Positions 9,054 through 18,500 of a stretch of DNA of 37,111 nucleotides are shown here, one piece after another (position 1 is the stretch's first letter; every line of letters begins with the position of its first letter). The translations under genes and the position numbers were made by a program. Source of the DNA: an uncultured Acidimicrobiaceae bacterium. GTDB taxonomy: Bacteria; Actinomycetota; Acidimicrobiia; Acidimicrobiales; Ilumatobacteraceae. A model generated the notes under the pieces. It was not told the origin of the DNA, did no database searches, and was given only the letters and a program-made list of their open reading frames with translations. Location of the stretch: contig CAIYTS010000068.1 in the NCBI GenBank assembly GCA_903929185.1, positions 1 to 37,111 on the forward strand, written 5' to 3'.

Positions 9054-10238
9054 TCAGGAAGGGTCAATATCGACCAGTTTTAGTCCAGAACCAGACGTTC
9101 CCGTAAATGTGAGAGCTTTTCGTCCAGCAACGAGATCTTCGATGTCGGCACCCACAATGTCCTTTCGCCACCCGTGACGAAGTCGAGCATCAGGTGACCC
9201 ACTCAGTAAATCCACGATGTCTTTACGTGTCGCCAAAAGGCCAGCATCGAGGTCACTTTGCTTTGCAAGTTCGGTAATCCAAGCAGAGACAAGAGTGACC
9301 GCAGGACGCATGGATTTTTCCAAATCATCGCCGTCGCTTGATGGAAAATTCAGTTCGCCGTCAACAGCGTCGGCGACTCCGAATTGAATGGCATCCAATA
9401 AAGCCCTGCCATGCACGCCATTTGCGTGTCGGTTGTCCACGCCTCTGCTCTGTAACAAATCATCTGCGGTACGCGGAGCTCGCTGTGCAACGCCAAGCAC
9501 AGCAATGTCTGACAACACGTGACGAGGTGGAAGATCAAGATCCATCGCCCGCTCCTCGCGCCATTTTGCTACAGCTCGAGCAACAAAACGCGATTTACCT
9601 CGCAATGTACGAACATCTTTGACGCGCAACCATGCATCTTCCGGCGCATTAGGCCCCGTGGGTTTGGTGCGCAGTTCTTCGCATGCTTCTGCTGCCCATT
9701 CCATCCGGCCACGCTTTTCAAGATCAGAAAAGATGATCGAAGAGAGTTCCGCCAGATAAGCAACATCGGACGCTGCATAACGAAGTTGATCTGAAGTCAG
9801 TGGTCTGCGTAACCAATCAGTCAGACGGTCCCCTTTCGGAACAACAATCTTCAATAATGATTGCAGCAAAGATGCAAGTGACGGTTGGGTGTACCCGAGA
9901 AAACTGGCACATAGTTGGGTATCCAAAATACGTGACGGCACGAAGCCGACGCTCTGCGTCAACACATCCAAATCTTGCTGAGCTGCGTGGAGAACACACA
10001 ACGAAGGCCCATCCATTAGTGACCGCATCAACGTTGCATCACACGAGACTGGGTCAATCACGCCTAGACGATCCCCTGTTGCGATTTGAATCAAAGCCAA
10101 TTGGGGAAAATACGTTTTCTCACGATGGAATTCTGTGTCTAAGTAATACACATCTTGTGAGCATGCATACGAGACAAACTCCATCAACGCCGAATTTGTA
10201 TCTATCCATTCAAAGGAAAGTTCAGGACGCTGTGTCAC
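9054..10238 (-). CDS. rnd: Ribonuclease D (DEDD 3'-5' exonuclease, HRDC domain)
   Basis: YYLDTEFHREKTYFPQLALIQIA, LHAAQQDLDVL, DTQLCASFLGY, YAASDVAYL motifs. Confidence 0.9.
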   Translation of the reverse strand: MTQRPELSFEWIDTNSALMEFVSYACSQDVYYLDTEFHREKTYFPQLALIQIATGDRLGVIDPVSCDATLMRSLMDGPSLCVLHAAQQDLDVLTQSVGFVPSRILDTQLCASFLGYTQPSLASLLQSLLKIVVPKGDRLTDWLRRPLTSDQLRYAASDVAYLAELSSIIFSDLEKRGRMEWAAEACEELRTKPTGPNAPEDAWLRVKDVRTLRGKSRFVARAVAKWREERAMDLDLPPRHVLSDIAVLGVAQRAPRTADDLLQSRGVDNRHANGVHGRALLDAIQFGVADAVDGELNFPSSDGDDLEKSMRPAVTLVSAWITELAKQSDLDAGLLATRKDIVDLLSGSPDARLRHGWRKDIVGADIEDLVAGRKALTFTGTSGSGLKLVDIDPS

Positions 10239-10551
10239 CCGTGGTTACCTCATGTCCTTCAACGATCCACATTCCGGTTCCACCAGCAACATTGACAAAT
10301 GTTGTGGCATCGAGTTCTGGAATGGTTGACAGGTGCCCGCACGCACGAAGACTGCGTCCGCCCGATTGACAAATGACATACACAGTGCCACCGATACCGC
10401 ACTCGCCTTCACGGCCGACCAACTCCGATAAAGCAATGTGAATTGCACCTGGAACATGACCGGAGACATACTCGTCAGCTTCTCGCACATCGATCACCGT
10501 GCGTTCAGGCAGGGCGGCTAGGTCAGCTATTGAAATTTCAGAAATCGACAT
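10222..10551 (-). CDS. Rhodanese-like domain protein
   Basis: VIDVREADEYVSGHVPGAIHIAL and active-site-like CQSGGRSLRA. Confidence 0.9.
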   Translation of the reverse strand: MSISEISIADLAALPERTVIDVREADEYVSGHVPGAIHIALSELVGREGECGIGGTVYVICQSGGRSLRACGHLSTIPELDATTFVNVAGGTGMWIVEGHEVTTGDTAS

Positions 10552-10553
10552 GA

Positions 10554-11129
10554 CTAGATAGTAGTTGTGTCGTCTGAAGGGTTGAGGTCTGCGAACGAAT
10601 TGATGTTTCGAACTGCATTCGCAGGCACGGGCACCTCGGCCACATCAAGAAGTACTGCGGCCCGATGAACTGCTCGTTCGTTTCGCTTCCATACAGACTG
10701 CAATGTTGTAGAACATTCCTCTTTGGACCACGCCGCACACAGCCAATTGAGTCTGTCAGTGCGACCAACTGTTGCTTGTGCATCATTCAGCCCATTGACC
10801 AAACTTGAAATCACAGCGCTTGTTATGAAAGGCATGTCGCACGACAGCACAACTACAGAATCATGCTCGGCATGTTTTAATGCGGTGATGACACCACCGA
10901 GGGGACCTTCACCAGGAAAGCCATCCTTCTTCCACGTGCCCGTAATTGTCTTTGCGCGTGCCGCAGTACCGCCGATAATTAAAACCTGGGTAGCTCCGGC
11001 TTCATGTGCTGCGAGCGACACCCTGTTCGCCATCGATATGCCGTCCACTTCGAAGGTGGCCTTATCGACGCCCATGCGTGAACTGTCGCCGCCTATGAGA
11101 ATCGCGACCGTGAATTGCTCAACAGACAT
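10554..11129 (-). CDS. Molybdenum cofactor guanylyltransferase-like nucleotidyltransferase (MobA family)
   Basis: AILIGGDSSRMGVDKATFEVDG signature and VVVLSCDMPFIT; internal ATG at 11129 preferred. Confidence 0.82.
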   Translation of the reverse strand: MSVEQFTVAILIGGDSSRMGVDKATFEVDGISMANRVSLAAHEAGATQVLIIGGTAARAKTITGTWKKDGFPGEGPLGGVITALKHAEHDSVVVLSCDMPFITSAVISSLVNGLNDAQATVGRTDRLNWLCAAWSKEECSTTLQSVWKRNERAVHRAAVLLDVAEVPVPANAVRNINSFADLNPSDDTTTI

Positions 11130-11170
11130 AATGACAACGCTACGGGCTGTTCTCCATCTATGGTGATGGA

Positions 11171-11470
11171 ATGAACTCCTTATGGGCATCAACTGACATC
11201 CAAACCCTTAAAAACCTCGCTTTAGGACTCTCTGGGGCCTCAATTGTGATTGGCTTGATCCTTATGAAGGTGGTCTCGTCCATCATCGGAAAGATCGTTT
11301 CCCTCGTCATCTTTATTGCGATAGCTCTAGCCGGTTATTCCCAGCGCGCCCAAGTGATTGACTGTGCAAACTCTGTGAAGGCTCAGGCAACTGCAACGGC
11401 ATCGGTTGACACTACGTGCACTTTTTTTGGACAAGACATAAAAGTAAAAGTGTCTCAACCTTCGAAGTGA
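11171..11470 (+). CDS. Small hypothetical membrane protein (99 aa)
   Basis: Two hydrophobic segments (LGLSGASIVIGLILMKVV; IIGKIVSLVIFIAIALAGY); -10-like TATGGT 6 nt upstream of ATG. Confidence 0.65.
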   Translation: MNSLWASTDIQTLKNLALGLSGASIVIGLILMKVVSSIIGKIVSLVIFIAIALAGYSQRAQVIDCANSVKAQATATASVDTTCTFFGQDIKVKVSQPSK

Positions 11471-12225
11471 GGCATCACTAGTTCGGTCACGAATTGCAAA
11501 GGGTGAGTCATCGGCGCACCATGCGCTGCGTCACCGAGTTCCACTAGGCGTGCGTTCTGCAAGTTACTTGCGAGCCACCGGGCTCCTTCTGCATGATGCT
11601 TCATTCCTTGAGAGCCAAAACCGCATAGCACTGGACAAGTGATCTGCTCAACAGACCATGGCGCATTCGTTCGCAAGGCGGTGAGTTCTCCGACCAAAGC
11701 AGAGCCTTCACGACGTCGTTCTTGTCGTGTTCGTTCGGGAAGATCATTCCATCGCTTATGACCGATCAATCGGACCATAAAGTTTTCAGCTGCCTCTGAT
11801 TCAGATGACGCAACGGCCATAGCTCCGGCAGTAGAGCCTGGCCACCATTCCATCCATGACAACGGAGTCTCATACGTGCTGACTCCGACAACCTGACGTG
11901 CTAGTTGCGCTGAAGCACTGAGCGCGATGTTTCCGCCGAATGAGTGACCAATAAGCACAGCTTTTCGGTCCCCAATCAAAAAAGCTAAATCCTCGACCTG
12001 ATTATCCACGGTAAATGGACCGGAGTGAGGCCATGAACGTCCGTAACCGCGGCGGTCGTATCGAAGGACACGATGTGAGCCCTGAACATGGCGAGCCAAC
12101 AGAGCCATTCCACCGCTTCTGTCTAATGAGCCGTGTATCAAAACCACTAACACATCAGACTCTGGACCTGACTCGATGGAGAACAGCGGTGAAAGATCCA
12201 GTCGATGATGCAGCTCACGATCCAC
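11455..12225 (-). CDS. Alpha/beta hydrolase
   Basis: VVLIHGSLDRSGGM, LIGHSFGGNIALS nucleophile elbow, C-terminal GDAAHGAP. Confidence 0.87.
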   Translation of the reverse strand: MDRELHHRLDLSPLFSIESGPESDVLVVLIHGSLDRSGGMALLARHVQGSHRVLRYDRRGYGRSWPHSGPFTVDNQVEDLAFLIGDRKAVLIGHSFGGNIALSASAQLARQVVGVSTYETPLSWMEWWPGSTAGAMAVASSESEAAENFMVRLIGHKRWNDLPERTRQERRREGSALVGELTALRTNAPWSVEQITCPVLCGFGSQGMKHHAEGARWLASNLQNARLVELGDAAHGAPMTHPLQFVTELVMPHFEG

Positions 12226-12230
12226 TTCCC

Positions 12231-12237
12231 TATCCTT
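12231..12237. promoter_or_regulatory. Shared -10 element of divergent alpha/beta hydrolase and histidine phosphatase genes
   Basis: TATCCTT: plus -10 TATCCT (9 nt to GTG 12246), minus -10 AAGGAT (6 nt to GTG 12225). Confidence 0.4.
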
Positions 12238-12245
12238 TCATAGTT

Positions 12246-12860
12246 GTGGAACTAATTCTTGTGCGACATGGCCTCCCTGTGAGGAAAGAAAATACTGACG
12301 GACCTGCTGACCCAGAGTTGTCAACCGATGGACATGCTCAGGCAGCTCTGTTTGCGGCGTACATGTTGTCAGAAAATGTCGACGCCATTTATTCCAGTCC
12401 GTTACGTCGTGCAGTGCAAACAGCCGAGCCATTGTCTGCTGCAATCGGCATAGAGCCGATCTTGGTTCCGGGAATTGCAGAGTGGGATCAACATGCAAAC
12501 GAATACATTCCCGTCGAAGAGTTAAAGGCTGCAAATGATCCTCGCTGGTTGGAGATGGCCAAGGGAGGTTTCAACTCGGATGAAATTCCTGAGGACTTCC
12601 ACAATCGTGTTCTCGCTTCCATTGAAGACATCATTAGCAAACACCGCGGAGACACAGTCGTCGTCACGTGTCATGGTGGCGTCATCAACGACTATTTGTC
12701 ACACATTCTCGGACTTGCTAGCTCTCAATTCTTTTATCCGAACTACACATCAATACATCGCATAGCTGCATCATCATCTGGACATCGAAGCATCCTCTCA
12801 ATCAATGAGACGTCCCATCTTCGGGGTTCAGGTCTACCCACTGGCCTTTTCCATGCCTGA
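12246..12860 (+). CDS. Histidine phosphatase family protein
   Basis: LILVRHGLPV, YSSPLRRAVQTAEPLS, VVTCHGGVINDYLSHILG; GTG start at 12246 inside the longer ORF. Confidence 0.88.
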   Translation: MELILVRHGLPVRKENTDGPADPELSTDGHAQAALFAAYMLSENVDAIYSSPLRRAVQTAEPLSAAIGIEPILVPGIAEWDQHANEYIPVEELKAANDPRWLEMAKGGFNSDEIPEDFHNRVLASIEDIISKHRGDTVVVTCHGGVINDYLSHILGLASSQFFYPNYTSIHRIAASSSGHRSILSINETSHLRGSGLPTGLFHA

Positions 12861-14088
12861 TTCAACCCTCAACTCACTTCTGACATGGCTTGATCACAGC
12901 CCTACGCCATTTCATGTTGTTCAGACAGCGATCACTTCTCTCGAAGATTCAGGTTTTACAGGTGTTGCACAACTCGGCAATGAATTACCGATGCTTGGAT
13001 ATATCGCTCACGACGGATGCATCGTTGCATGGAGGCTCGGTACTGCCAAAGGCGCACTTCGAATAATCGGAGCGCACACCGATTCTCCCAATCTTCGAGT
13101 CCTACCTCAACCAGACATCCATCAACTTGGTTGGTCACAACTTGCAATAGAAATCTATGGCGGCGTTCTTTTGAACTCATGGCTCGACCGGGACTTGGGA
13201 ATTGCAGGCCGTGTCATCGATTCAAACGGGGAATCTCATTTGTACTCGGCTCCGCGGGCACTGGCTCGCGTGCCTCAATTAGCAATTCATCTCGACCGAG
13301 AAATAGGCGACAAAGGTCTTCATCTCGATCGTCACCAGCACATGACACCTGTGTGGGGATCAACGAAGCAGTCGTTTACGTCGTGGATACAAGAAGAGTC
13401 GGGCATCACCGATGTGATCGCTTACGACGCTCATTTGTTCGATATTGCAAGCGCATCTCTATTAGGAGTTGATCGCTCTCTTCTCGCTAGTGGTCGCTTA
13501 GATAACCAGGCTTCGTGTTGGAGTGCCATTGAGGCCTTGCGTAATGCGGCTGATTCAGAACACACCTCAATTCTCGTCCTCAATGATCATGAAGAAGTAG
13601 GAAGCAACAGTGCAACAGGTGCAGCTGGCCCGATGCTTTCCACGGTGGTTACTTGTATTGCTACTCAGCATGGTCTCCGAGAAGGACAACAGTTCGATCG
13701 TCTTGCGTCGTCGTGGTGTCTATCTGCCGATAACGCCCATGCCATACATCCGAACTATCCAGAACGACACGAACCTCGTCATGCTCCGCTCGTCAATCAC
13801 GGTCCAGCGGTGAAAGTCAATGGAAATCAACGCTATGCAACCTCTGCGCGCGGACTCGCCCACATTCGCTCCGTTGCTTTGTCGAACGACATTCCTCTTC
13901 AGACATTTGCATCGCGCAATAACGTTCCGTGTGGTTCAACTATCGGACCAATCACAGCCACCCAACTAGGTATTGAAGCTATCGATATTGGAATCCCACA
14001 ACTGTCGATGCATTCGGCGCGGGAAATGTGCGGAGCAGAAGACCCATTACACATGGTCGCCTTGATGAGTGCTTTCTTGCAACACTAA
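12853..14088 (+). CDS. apeB: M18 family aminopeptidase
   Basis: IIGAHTDSPNLRVLPQPD, NSWLDRDLGIAGRV, GRLDNQAS, LNDHEEVGSNSATGA, CGSTIGPITATQLGI. Confidence 0.93.
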   Translation: MPDSTLNSLLTWLDHSPTPFHVVQTAITSLEDSGFTGVAQLGNELPMLGYIAHDGCIVAWRLGTAKGALRIIGAHTDSPNLRVLPQPDIHQLGWSQLAIEIYGGVLLNSWLDRDLGIAGRVIDSNGESHLYSAPRALARVPQLAIHLDREIGDKGLHLDRHQHMTPVWGSTKQSFTSWIQEESGITDVIAYDAHLFDIASASLLGVDRSLLASGRLDNQASCWSAIEALRNAADSEHTSILVLNDHEEVGSNSATGAAGPMLSTVVTCIATQHGLREGQQFDRLASSWCLSADNAHAIHPNYPERHEPRHAPLVNHGPAVKVNGNQRYATSARGLAHIRSVALSNDIPLQTFASRNNVPCGSTIGPITATQLGIEAIDIGIPQLSMHSAREMCGAEDPLHMVALMSAFLQH

Positions 14089-14091
14089 AGA

Positions 14092-14781
14092 TCAGTAAAT
14101 GTTTGGTGAGCCGGCTGCGCGTTGTGCCTCGTCGAACAATTTTTGAAGCTCTTCTGACAGCTTTGAGCTGAGCTCTTTCAATGCCGACCGGGGCAACCTC
14201 TCTGCGTCATTAAGCACTGTCGGTATGGGTGCGCCAATAATCACCACACACTTTCGTGGGTAAATCATTTTCGATCCCTTTGGCATGACTCGCTCAGAAC
14301 CACCTATGCCAACGGGAATGATGGGCACACCCGCTTTGGCCGCAACATACGTTGCTCCGTCAAACAGCGGGTATACGACAGGTCCGCTTTGTCTCGTACC
14401 TTCAGGGAACAACACAAGCGGTTCTCCGGCTTCGAGAACTGCAACACAGCGTCGAAGTGCTTCGCGGTCTGCGGTACCGCGACTGACCGGAAACGCACCT
14501 AGTGCCGAAATGATCCATCCGATGGGGCCAAATTTCCAGATGGTGTCTTTGCCCATAAAACGCATCCGACGCGAAGTGACAGCAGCAGCCAGAGGCGTAT
14601 CTATGTTTGATCGGTGAATAGGAGCAAGAAGGAAGGCTCCAGACTTCGGAATGTTCTCTTTGCCAATGATGGTTGTGCGCGTATAGGACTTGCACACAAA
14701 AACGACAAGGCCACGCATCAATTTGTAAAACAACCGGCTCAGGAGACTTTGTCCGGCCATGAACGTATCAACCTCAGCCAT
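14092..14781 (-). CDS. plsC: 1-acyl-sn-glycerol-3-phosphate acyltransferase (PlsC family)
   Basis: APIHRSNIDTPLA (HX4D variant), LFPEGTRQSGPV, GVPIIPVGIGG; ATG at 14781 with AAAGG upstream. Confidence 0.88.
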   Translation of the reverse strand: MAEVDTFMAGQSLLSRLFYKLMRGLVVFVCKSYTRTTIIGKENIPKSGAFLLAPIHRSNIDTPLAAAVTSRRMRFMGKDTIWKFGPIGWIISALGAFPVSRGTADREALRRCVAVLEAGEPLVLFPEGTRQSGPVVYPLFDGATYVAAKAGVPIIPVGIGGSERVMPKGSKMIYPRKCVVIIGAPIPTVLNDAERLPRSALKELSSKLSEELQKLFDEAQRAAGSPNIY

Positions 14782-15418
14782 GGTCGACCTTTTCAAAGTG
14801 GGCAACGATCTCTGCGACTACGTCATCAATAGTTCGGTTGCTGGAATCAACCACGACTGATTCCGGCGACGGCTTGAGCGGAGAATCGATTCGAGTGGAA
14901 TCCAGATGATCGCGTTCAGCGATACTTGCAGCGACCGCTTGTATATCGCCGCCTGTCTGACCGACGCGACGTTCTGCACGTACTTCAGGAGATGCGGTGA
15001 GAAACACTTTCAGAATTGCTTCGGGAAACACGACTGTCCCAATATCGCGACCTTCAACTACCCCGCCTTGATGGTCACGAATCCATCGACGTTGCTGTTC
15101 TCTCATGGCATCTCGAACAGGTGTGTGTGCTGCGATAATGCTGACAATGCCATTGATCTCGCTCGAGCGAATCTCTTGCGAAACATCAACACCATTCAAT
15201 TTTGCCGCATCGCGTTCGATTACCACAGAAACGTCATGCGCTATTCGGCCAACAGACTCTGGGTCGTGTGGATCAGTAGACGATTGTTGAACTGCAAGTG
15301 CCACGCAACGGTACATAGCGCCGGTGTCGAGATAACGAAGACCAGTTGCCGTCGATACCTGGCGAGCAACTGTCGACTTTCCTGCCCCTGCGGGACCGTC
15401 GATCGCTATGACGCGCAC
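14774..15418 (-). CDS. cmk: Cytidylate kinase
   Basis: VIAIDGPAGAGKSTVAR, YLDTGAMYRCVAL, VVEGRDIGTVVFP; GTG at 15418 preferred. Confidence 0.94.
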   Translation of the reverse strand: MRVIAIDGPAGAGKSTVARQVSTATGLRYLDTGAMYRCVALAVQQSSTDPHDPESVGRIAHDVSVVIERDAAKLNGVDVSQEIRSSEINGIVSIIAAHTPVRDAMREQQRRWIRDHQGGVVEGRDIGTVVFPEAILKVFLTASPEVRAERRVGQTGGDIQAVAASIAERDHLDSTRIDSPLKPSPESVVVDSSNRTIDDVVAEIVAHFEKVDHG

Positions 15419-15420
15419 AA

Positions 15421-16857
15421 TTACCAACTAGTGCCGAGTGGTCGACCTTCGTCGTATCCGGCTGCGCTTTGCACTCCGACAACGGCACGGTCGTGAAACT
15501 CTTCGATGCTGGAAGCACCTGCATATGTGCATGCTGAGCGAAGGCCAGCGACGATTTGGTCAATGATGTCTTCAACTCCGGGACGGACAGGATCTAGGTA
15601 CATGCGTGAAGTGCTAATTCCCTCTTCGAACAGTTCCTTCTTTGCACGCTCAATAGCGGTTTCGGTGCGCGTACGGTTTTTTACGGCCCGATTCGATGCC
15701 ATACCAAAACTCTCTTTGTACAAACGTCCCTCTGTGTCGCGCAGAGTGTCAGCGGCAGATTCATACGTGCCGGCAAGCCATGAGCCGAACATGACATTTG
15801 CAGCACCTGCAGCAACAGCGAGCGCAACGTCACGAGGGAAACGAACTCCTCCATCGGCCCACACGTGTTTGCCCATAGACCGAGCCATTTCGGCACTTTC
15901 CAACACGGCACTAAATTGTGGTCGACCAACACCTGTCATCATTCGGGTGGTGCACATTGCTCCAGGTCCGACTCCGACTTTGATGATGTCTGCTCCGGCG
16001 TTCAACAAGTCCCGGGTGCCTTCGCGCGTCACAACATTGCCCGCAACAATTGTTGTGGTCGGCGCTACTGCACGAACTGCTTCAATAGCGCGCAACATGC
16101 GATCTTGGTGACCGTGTGCGGTATCAATAACCAAAACGTCCACACCAAGTGCCACCAGAGCTTTTGCTCGCTTCGCAGGGTCTGCGTTAATTCCCACTGC
16201 GACTGATGTCAAAAATTGACCATTTGCGTTGGTTGCTGGAGCGTAAATGGTGCTGCGAAGAGCGCCTTTGCGAGTGATTGCTCCGACCAAAATGCCGTTC
16301 TTGTCAACGACAGGAGCAAATGACAGACGTTGATCGATCAATTTGTCGTGAATGTCTGCAACCGGCATCGAATCTGTGAAACAGACCATGTCAAGGTTCA
16401 TCACATTTTTCAATTGTGTGAATCGATCAAAACCGACTGCGTCATATTCAGTAAAAACGCCCACTGGACGATTGCCAGTGTCAACGACAATGACCGCTCC
16501 ATGTGAACGCTTGTGGATCAGACTCAATGCTTCTCCGACTGTGTCTTCAGGCGCCAACGTGATGGGAGTTTCGAAGATCGGATGTCGTGATTTGACATGC
16601 TCGACAACCATCTCAATGATGTCGAGCGGAATATCTTGTGGCAAAACGACAAGTCCACCGCGACGAGCAACTGTCTCTGCCATTCGGCGACCAGCGATCG
16701 CAGTCATGTTGGCCACAACGATAGGCACATTTGTACCCACCTGATCGGGGGTGCTGAGATTTACGTCGAATCGGGACGATACCGAAGACTTGCTCGGGAC
16801 CATAAACACATCGTTATAGGTCAAATCGTGGGCTGGGAGATCATGTAAGAACCGCAT
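15421..16857 (-). CDS. guaB1: GuaB1-family IMP dehydrogenase-related protein (probable GMP reductase) with CBS domains
   Basis: DLTYNDVFMVPSKSSVSSR, VIDTAHGHQDRML, VGVGPGAMCTTRMMTGVGRPQ, CBS repeats in the N-terminal third. Confidence 0.9.
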   Translation of the reverse strand: MRFLHDLPAHDLTYNDVFMVPSKSSVSSRFDVNLSTPDQVGTNVPIVVANMTAIAGRRMAETVARRGGLVVLPQDIPLDIIEMVVEHVKSRHPIFETPITLAPEDTVGEALSLIHKRSHGAVIVVDTGNRPVGVFTEYDAVGFDRFTQLKNVMNLDMVCFTDSMPVADIHDKLIDQRLSFAPVVDKNGILVGAITRKGALRSTIYAPATNANGQFLTSVAVGINADPAKRAKALVALGVDVLVIDTAHGHQDRMLRAIEAVRAVAPTTTIVAGNVVTREGTRDLLNAGADIIKVGVGPGAMCTTRMMTGVGRPQFSAVLESAEMARSMGKHVWADGGVRFPRDVALAVAAGAANVMFGSWLAGTYESAADTLRDTEGRLYKESFGMASNRAVKNRTRTETAIERAKKELFEEGISTSRMYLDPVRPGVEDIIDQIVAGLRSACTYAGASSIEEFHDRAVVGVQSAAGYDEGRPLGTSW

Positions 16858-16884
16858 AGGGCATGACGAGACTACCGTGTAGGC

Positions 16885-17580
16885 ATGGCATCTACCGAGA
16901 ACGTTCCCGTCGTCCTAGTTCATGGATGGGGCGGCAGTTTCCGAGAAACCTGGCAAAAGCCAGGAATAGACGCTCTTCTGTCTGATGTGGGGCGTAATCC
17001 AGTAGGTCTTGATCTGCTGGGGCATGGCGAGCAAGACAAACCCCATGATCCCGAAGCCTATGTAGAACTACCCAATTGGCTTCTTGACCATCTGCCAGCC
17101 GAGCCCGTTGTCGATGCCGTTGGATTCTCGCTCGGAGCACTAACAATTCTGCGTGCGCTAATTACAGCACCACATCGATTCGGAAAAGTTGTGCTGTCAG
17201 GAATTGGAGACGGTGTGTTTACTCAGTCCCCTCCCGACGGCAATAAGAGAATCGTTGATGCCTTAGAAGGGCGTGCACCAGAAGACGACACTTTTGCGCG
17301 CATGTTTGCCCATTACGGCAATTCTCCTGGAAATGATTTGCTAGCTCTTACGGCAATCATGAAACGCCCGCCAACAGAACCAGTTTCAGAAGACCAGTTG
17401 TCAGCGATAACCAACGAGATTCTGATTGTCATTGGTGATGCAGATTTTGCAGGACCAGCCACCCGTCTTGCCGCAGCCTTCCCCAACGCAAAATTGACCG
17501 TGTTGCGCAACACTGATCATTTCGCGACCCCAGAAGCTTTTCCATTCATTGATGCAATTTTGGATTTTCTTGCTGCATGA
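16885..17580 (+). CDS. Alpha/beta hydrolase
   Basis: VVLVHGWGGSFRETW, DAVGFSLGALTIL nucleophile elbow, C-terminal NTDHFATPE. Confidence 0.88.
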   Translation: MASTENVPVVLVHGWGGSFRETWQKPGIDALLSDVGRNPVGLDLLGHGEQDKPHDPEAYVELPNWLLDHLPAEPVVDAVGFSLGALTILRALITAPHRFGKVVLSGIGDGVFTQSPPDGNKRIVDALEGRAPEDDTFARMFAHYGNSPGNDLLALTAIMKRPPTEPVSEDQLSAITNEILIVIGDADFAGPATRLAAAFPNAKLTVLRNTDHFATPEAFPFIDAILDFLAA

Positions 17581-18500
17581 ACATGTCATCGCGCATTACA
17601 CAAGACGTTGATCGCGCATGTGAAGTATTACAACGTGGAGGCATTGTTGGTATGCCCACTGAAACTGTGTATGGGCTAGCGGCTATTGCTCGAAACGAAG
17701 AAGCCGTATCACGCGTTTACACAGTGAAGGGCCGGCCCACATCGCATCCACTGATTGTGCATCTCTCCCCACACGACGACATCAAGAGATGGGGTCACCT
17801 CAATGAATCAGCCCAGCTTCTTGCCAATGCTTTCTGGCCCGGGCCACTCACGCTCCTCGTACCACGCACATCACTTGTCCCCGATTGGGTGACGGGCGCA
17901 AGAGACACGGTCGCTTTGCGAATTCCAGCACATGACATGGCCATCGACTTGCTGAACGCTGTCGGTGATGCAGTAGTAGCGCCATCAGCAAATCGATTCG
18001 GACAGGTCAGTCCGACATGTGCAGAACATGTTGTGAATGATCTGGGTGATTCAGTAGACCTGGTACTGGACGGTGGACAATGCACCATTGGTATCGAGTC
18101 AACCATTGTTGAATGCACAAATTCCAATGTGCAGGTCTTGCGTCCAGGCAAAGTTTCCGCACTAGATATCGCGGCAATTACTGGCATGACTATTTCAGCT
18201 GTGGACGGCCCTTCGCGTGCGCCCGGAATGTTGCTCGCCCACTACGCACCGAAAGCTCGTGTTGAATTGTTTACGTCTATGGATGAAGCCGAAGAGCGCT
18301 GCAATAAATACGAATTAACAGGTGTCTCAGCGGTTGTGTTGCATCATGTAGATATGACTAGGTATGCGCTGAGCCTCTATGACAATCTCCGCTCAGCTGA
18401 CCTAAATGGCAACGAAGTGGTTCTGGCTGTACTTCCTCCCGACACAGGACTAGGTGTCGCGATTCGTGATCGCTTGTCCAAAGCCGCTGCGTCGAATTAG
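17577..18500 (+). CDS. L-threonylcarbamoyladenylate synthase (Sua5/YciO family)
   Basis: GGIVGMPTETVYGLAAIA, KGRPTSHPLIVHL, FWPGPLTLLV, APSANRFGQVSPT, C-terminal SPSRAPGMLLAHYAP-like motif; start at 17577 or 17583. Confidence 0.92.
   Translation: MNMSSRITQDVDRACEVLQRGGIVGMPTETVYGLAAIARNEEAVSRVYTVKGRPTSHPLIVHLSPHDDIKRWGHLNESAQLLANAFWPGPLTLLVPRTSLVPDWVTGARDTVALRIPAHDMAIDLLNAVGDAVVAPSANRFGQVSPTCAEHVVNDLGDSVDLVLDGGQCTIGIESTIVECTNSNVQVLRPGKVSALDIAAITGMTISAVDGPSRAPGMLLAHYAPKARVELFTSMDEAEERCNKYELTGVSAVVLHHVDMTRYALSLYDNLRSADLNGNEVVLAVLPPDTGLGVAIRDRLSKAAASN

Noticed and set aside
12015-12245. N-terminal extension of the histidine phosphatase ORF
   Set aside because: Catalytic RHG motif follows GTG 12246 directly; the extension is antisense to the hydrolase gene.
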